Shown: positions 32,002 to 32,144 of the stretch, piece by piece
Layout: each line of letters begins with the position of its first letter
Position numbering within the stretch: position 1 is the stretch's first letter
Assembly: GCF_030733745.1 (NCBI RefSeq)
Contig: NZ_JASHIK010000031.1
Coordinates: 1 to 32,144 of the forward strand
Source of the DNA: Stappia sp. MMSF_3263
GTDB lineage: Bacteria > Pseudomonadota > Alphaproteobacteria > Rhizobiales > Stappiaceae
Direction: 5' to 3'
Length of the DNA stretch: 32,144 bases
The notes under the pieces: generated by a model
The model's input: the letters and a program-made list of their open reading frames with translations, nothing else
What the model was told of the DNA's origin: nothing
Database searches by the model: none
Program-made: the position numbers and the translations under genes

Positions 32002-32144
32002 TTCACCCTCCTGCGACGCGGCCCGACAGCGGTCCGCAAGCATGTCTTCCATTAGAGGGGGATAGTGAGAGGGGTGTGACAGCCGGGCAAGGAGCAAAAA
32101 ACTATCGATCGAATGCTTGGCGCATATATGTCGCGGGGCGGCGT

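Overview
The window is GC-rich, densely coded DNA from an alphaproteobacterium, most likely order Hyphomicrobiales (Rhizobiales) and perhaps a Stappia/Labrenzia-like genus. That placement rests on the RpoD sequence, a DUF930 protein, a BA14K-family secreted protein and an AdoMet-decarboxylase/spermidine-synthase pair of rhizobial type. It is inferred from family knowledge; no database was searched. I see no IS element, prophage, CRISPR array or rRNA. There is one tRNA.

Layout. 1-2812: non-coding lead-in, then the housekeeping sigma factor rpoD with a textbook terminator. 2813-6921: a short dispersed palindromic repeat, a TonB/TolA-shaped DUF930 envelope protein with a very acidic linker, and an unrecognised 708-residue protein carrying an in-frame 21-bp minisatellite (alanine heptads). 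7048-9019: a DoxX protein, then an ArsR-type repressor and an ArsP-like permease in one unit. 9030-10741: divergent LysR regulator and glutathione transferase around an elaborate set of inverted repeats. 10754-13889: a TetR/AcrR regulator divergent from VOC, NTF2-like and sarcosine-oxidase-like FAD genes, with two AcrR-type operators between them. 13952-15342: the speD-speE polyamine operon. 15471-19283: a GNAT acetyltransferase, then a periplasmic binding protein divergent from a membrane GGDEF-EAL protein, a likely ligand-to-c-di-GMP signalling pair. 19404-21403: a SIMPL-domain protein and an AI-2E-family permease. 21600-22861: tRNA(CAT) followed by a RES/Xre toxin-antitoxin module with an autoregulated-looking promoter. 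23131-24761: a BA14K protein and a GT10-like glycosyltransferase. 24758-29519: a gluconate-type regulon (LacI/GntR repressor, gluconokinase, TRAP transporter PQM) with a clear operator inside the promoter and a second copy inside the repressor gene. 29539-32144: an FkbM methyltransferase and a sulfotransferase (glycan decoration), an AT-rich stretch, a decayed Lrp/AsnC gene and a small hypothetical gene.

Most units pair a local regulator with a small metabolic or transport cassette, and several carry visible operators. The least explained items are the heptad-repeat protein, the binding-protein/GGDEF-EAL pair with its anomalous start, the nested palindromes between the LysR and GST genes, and the intragenic second operator in the gluconate repressor.
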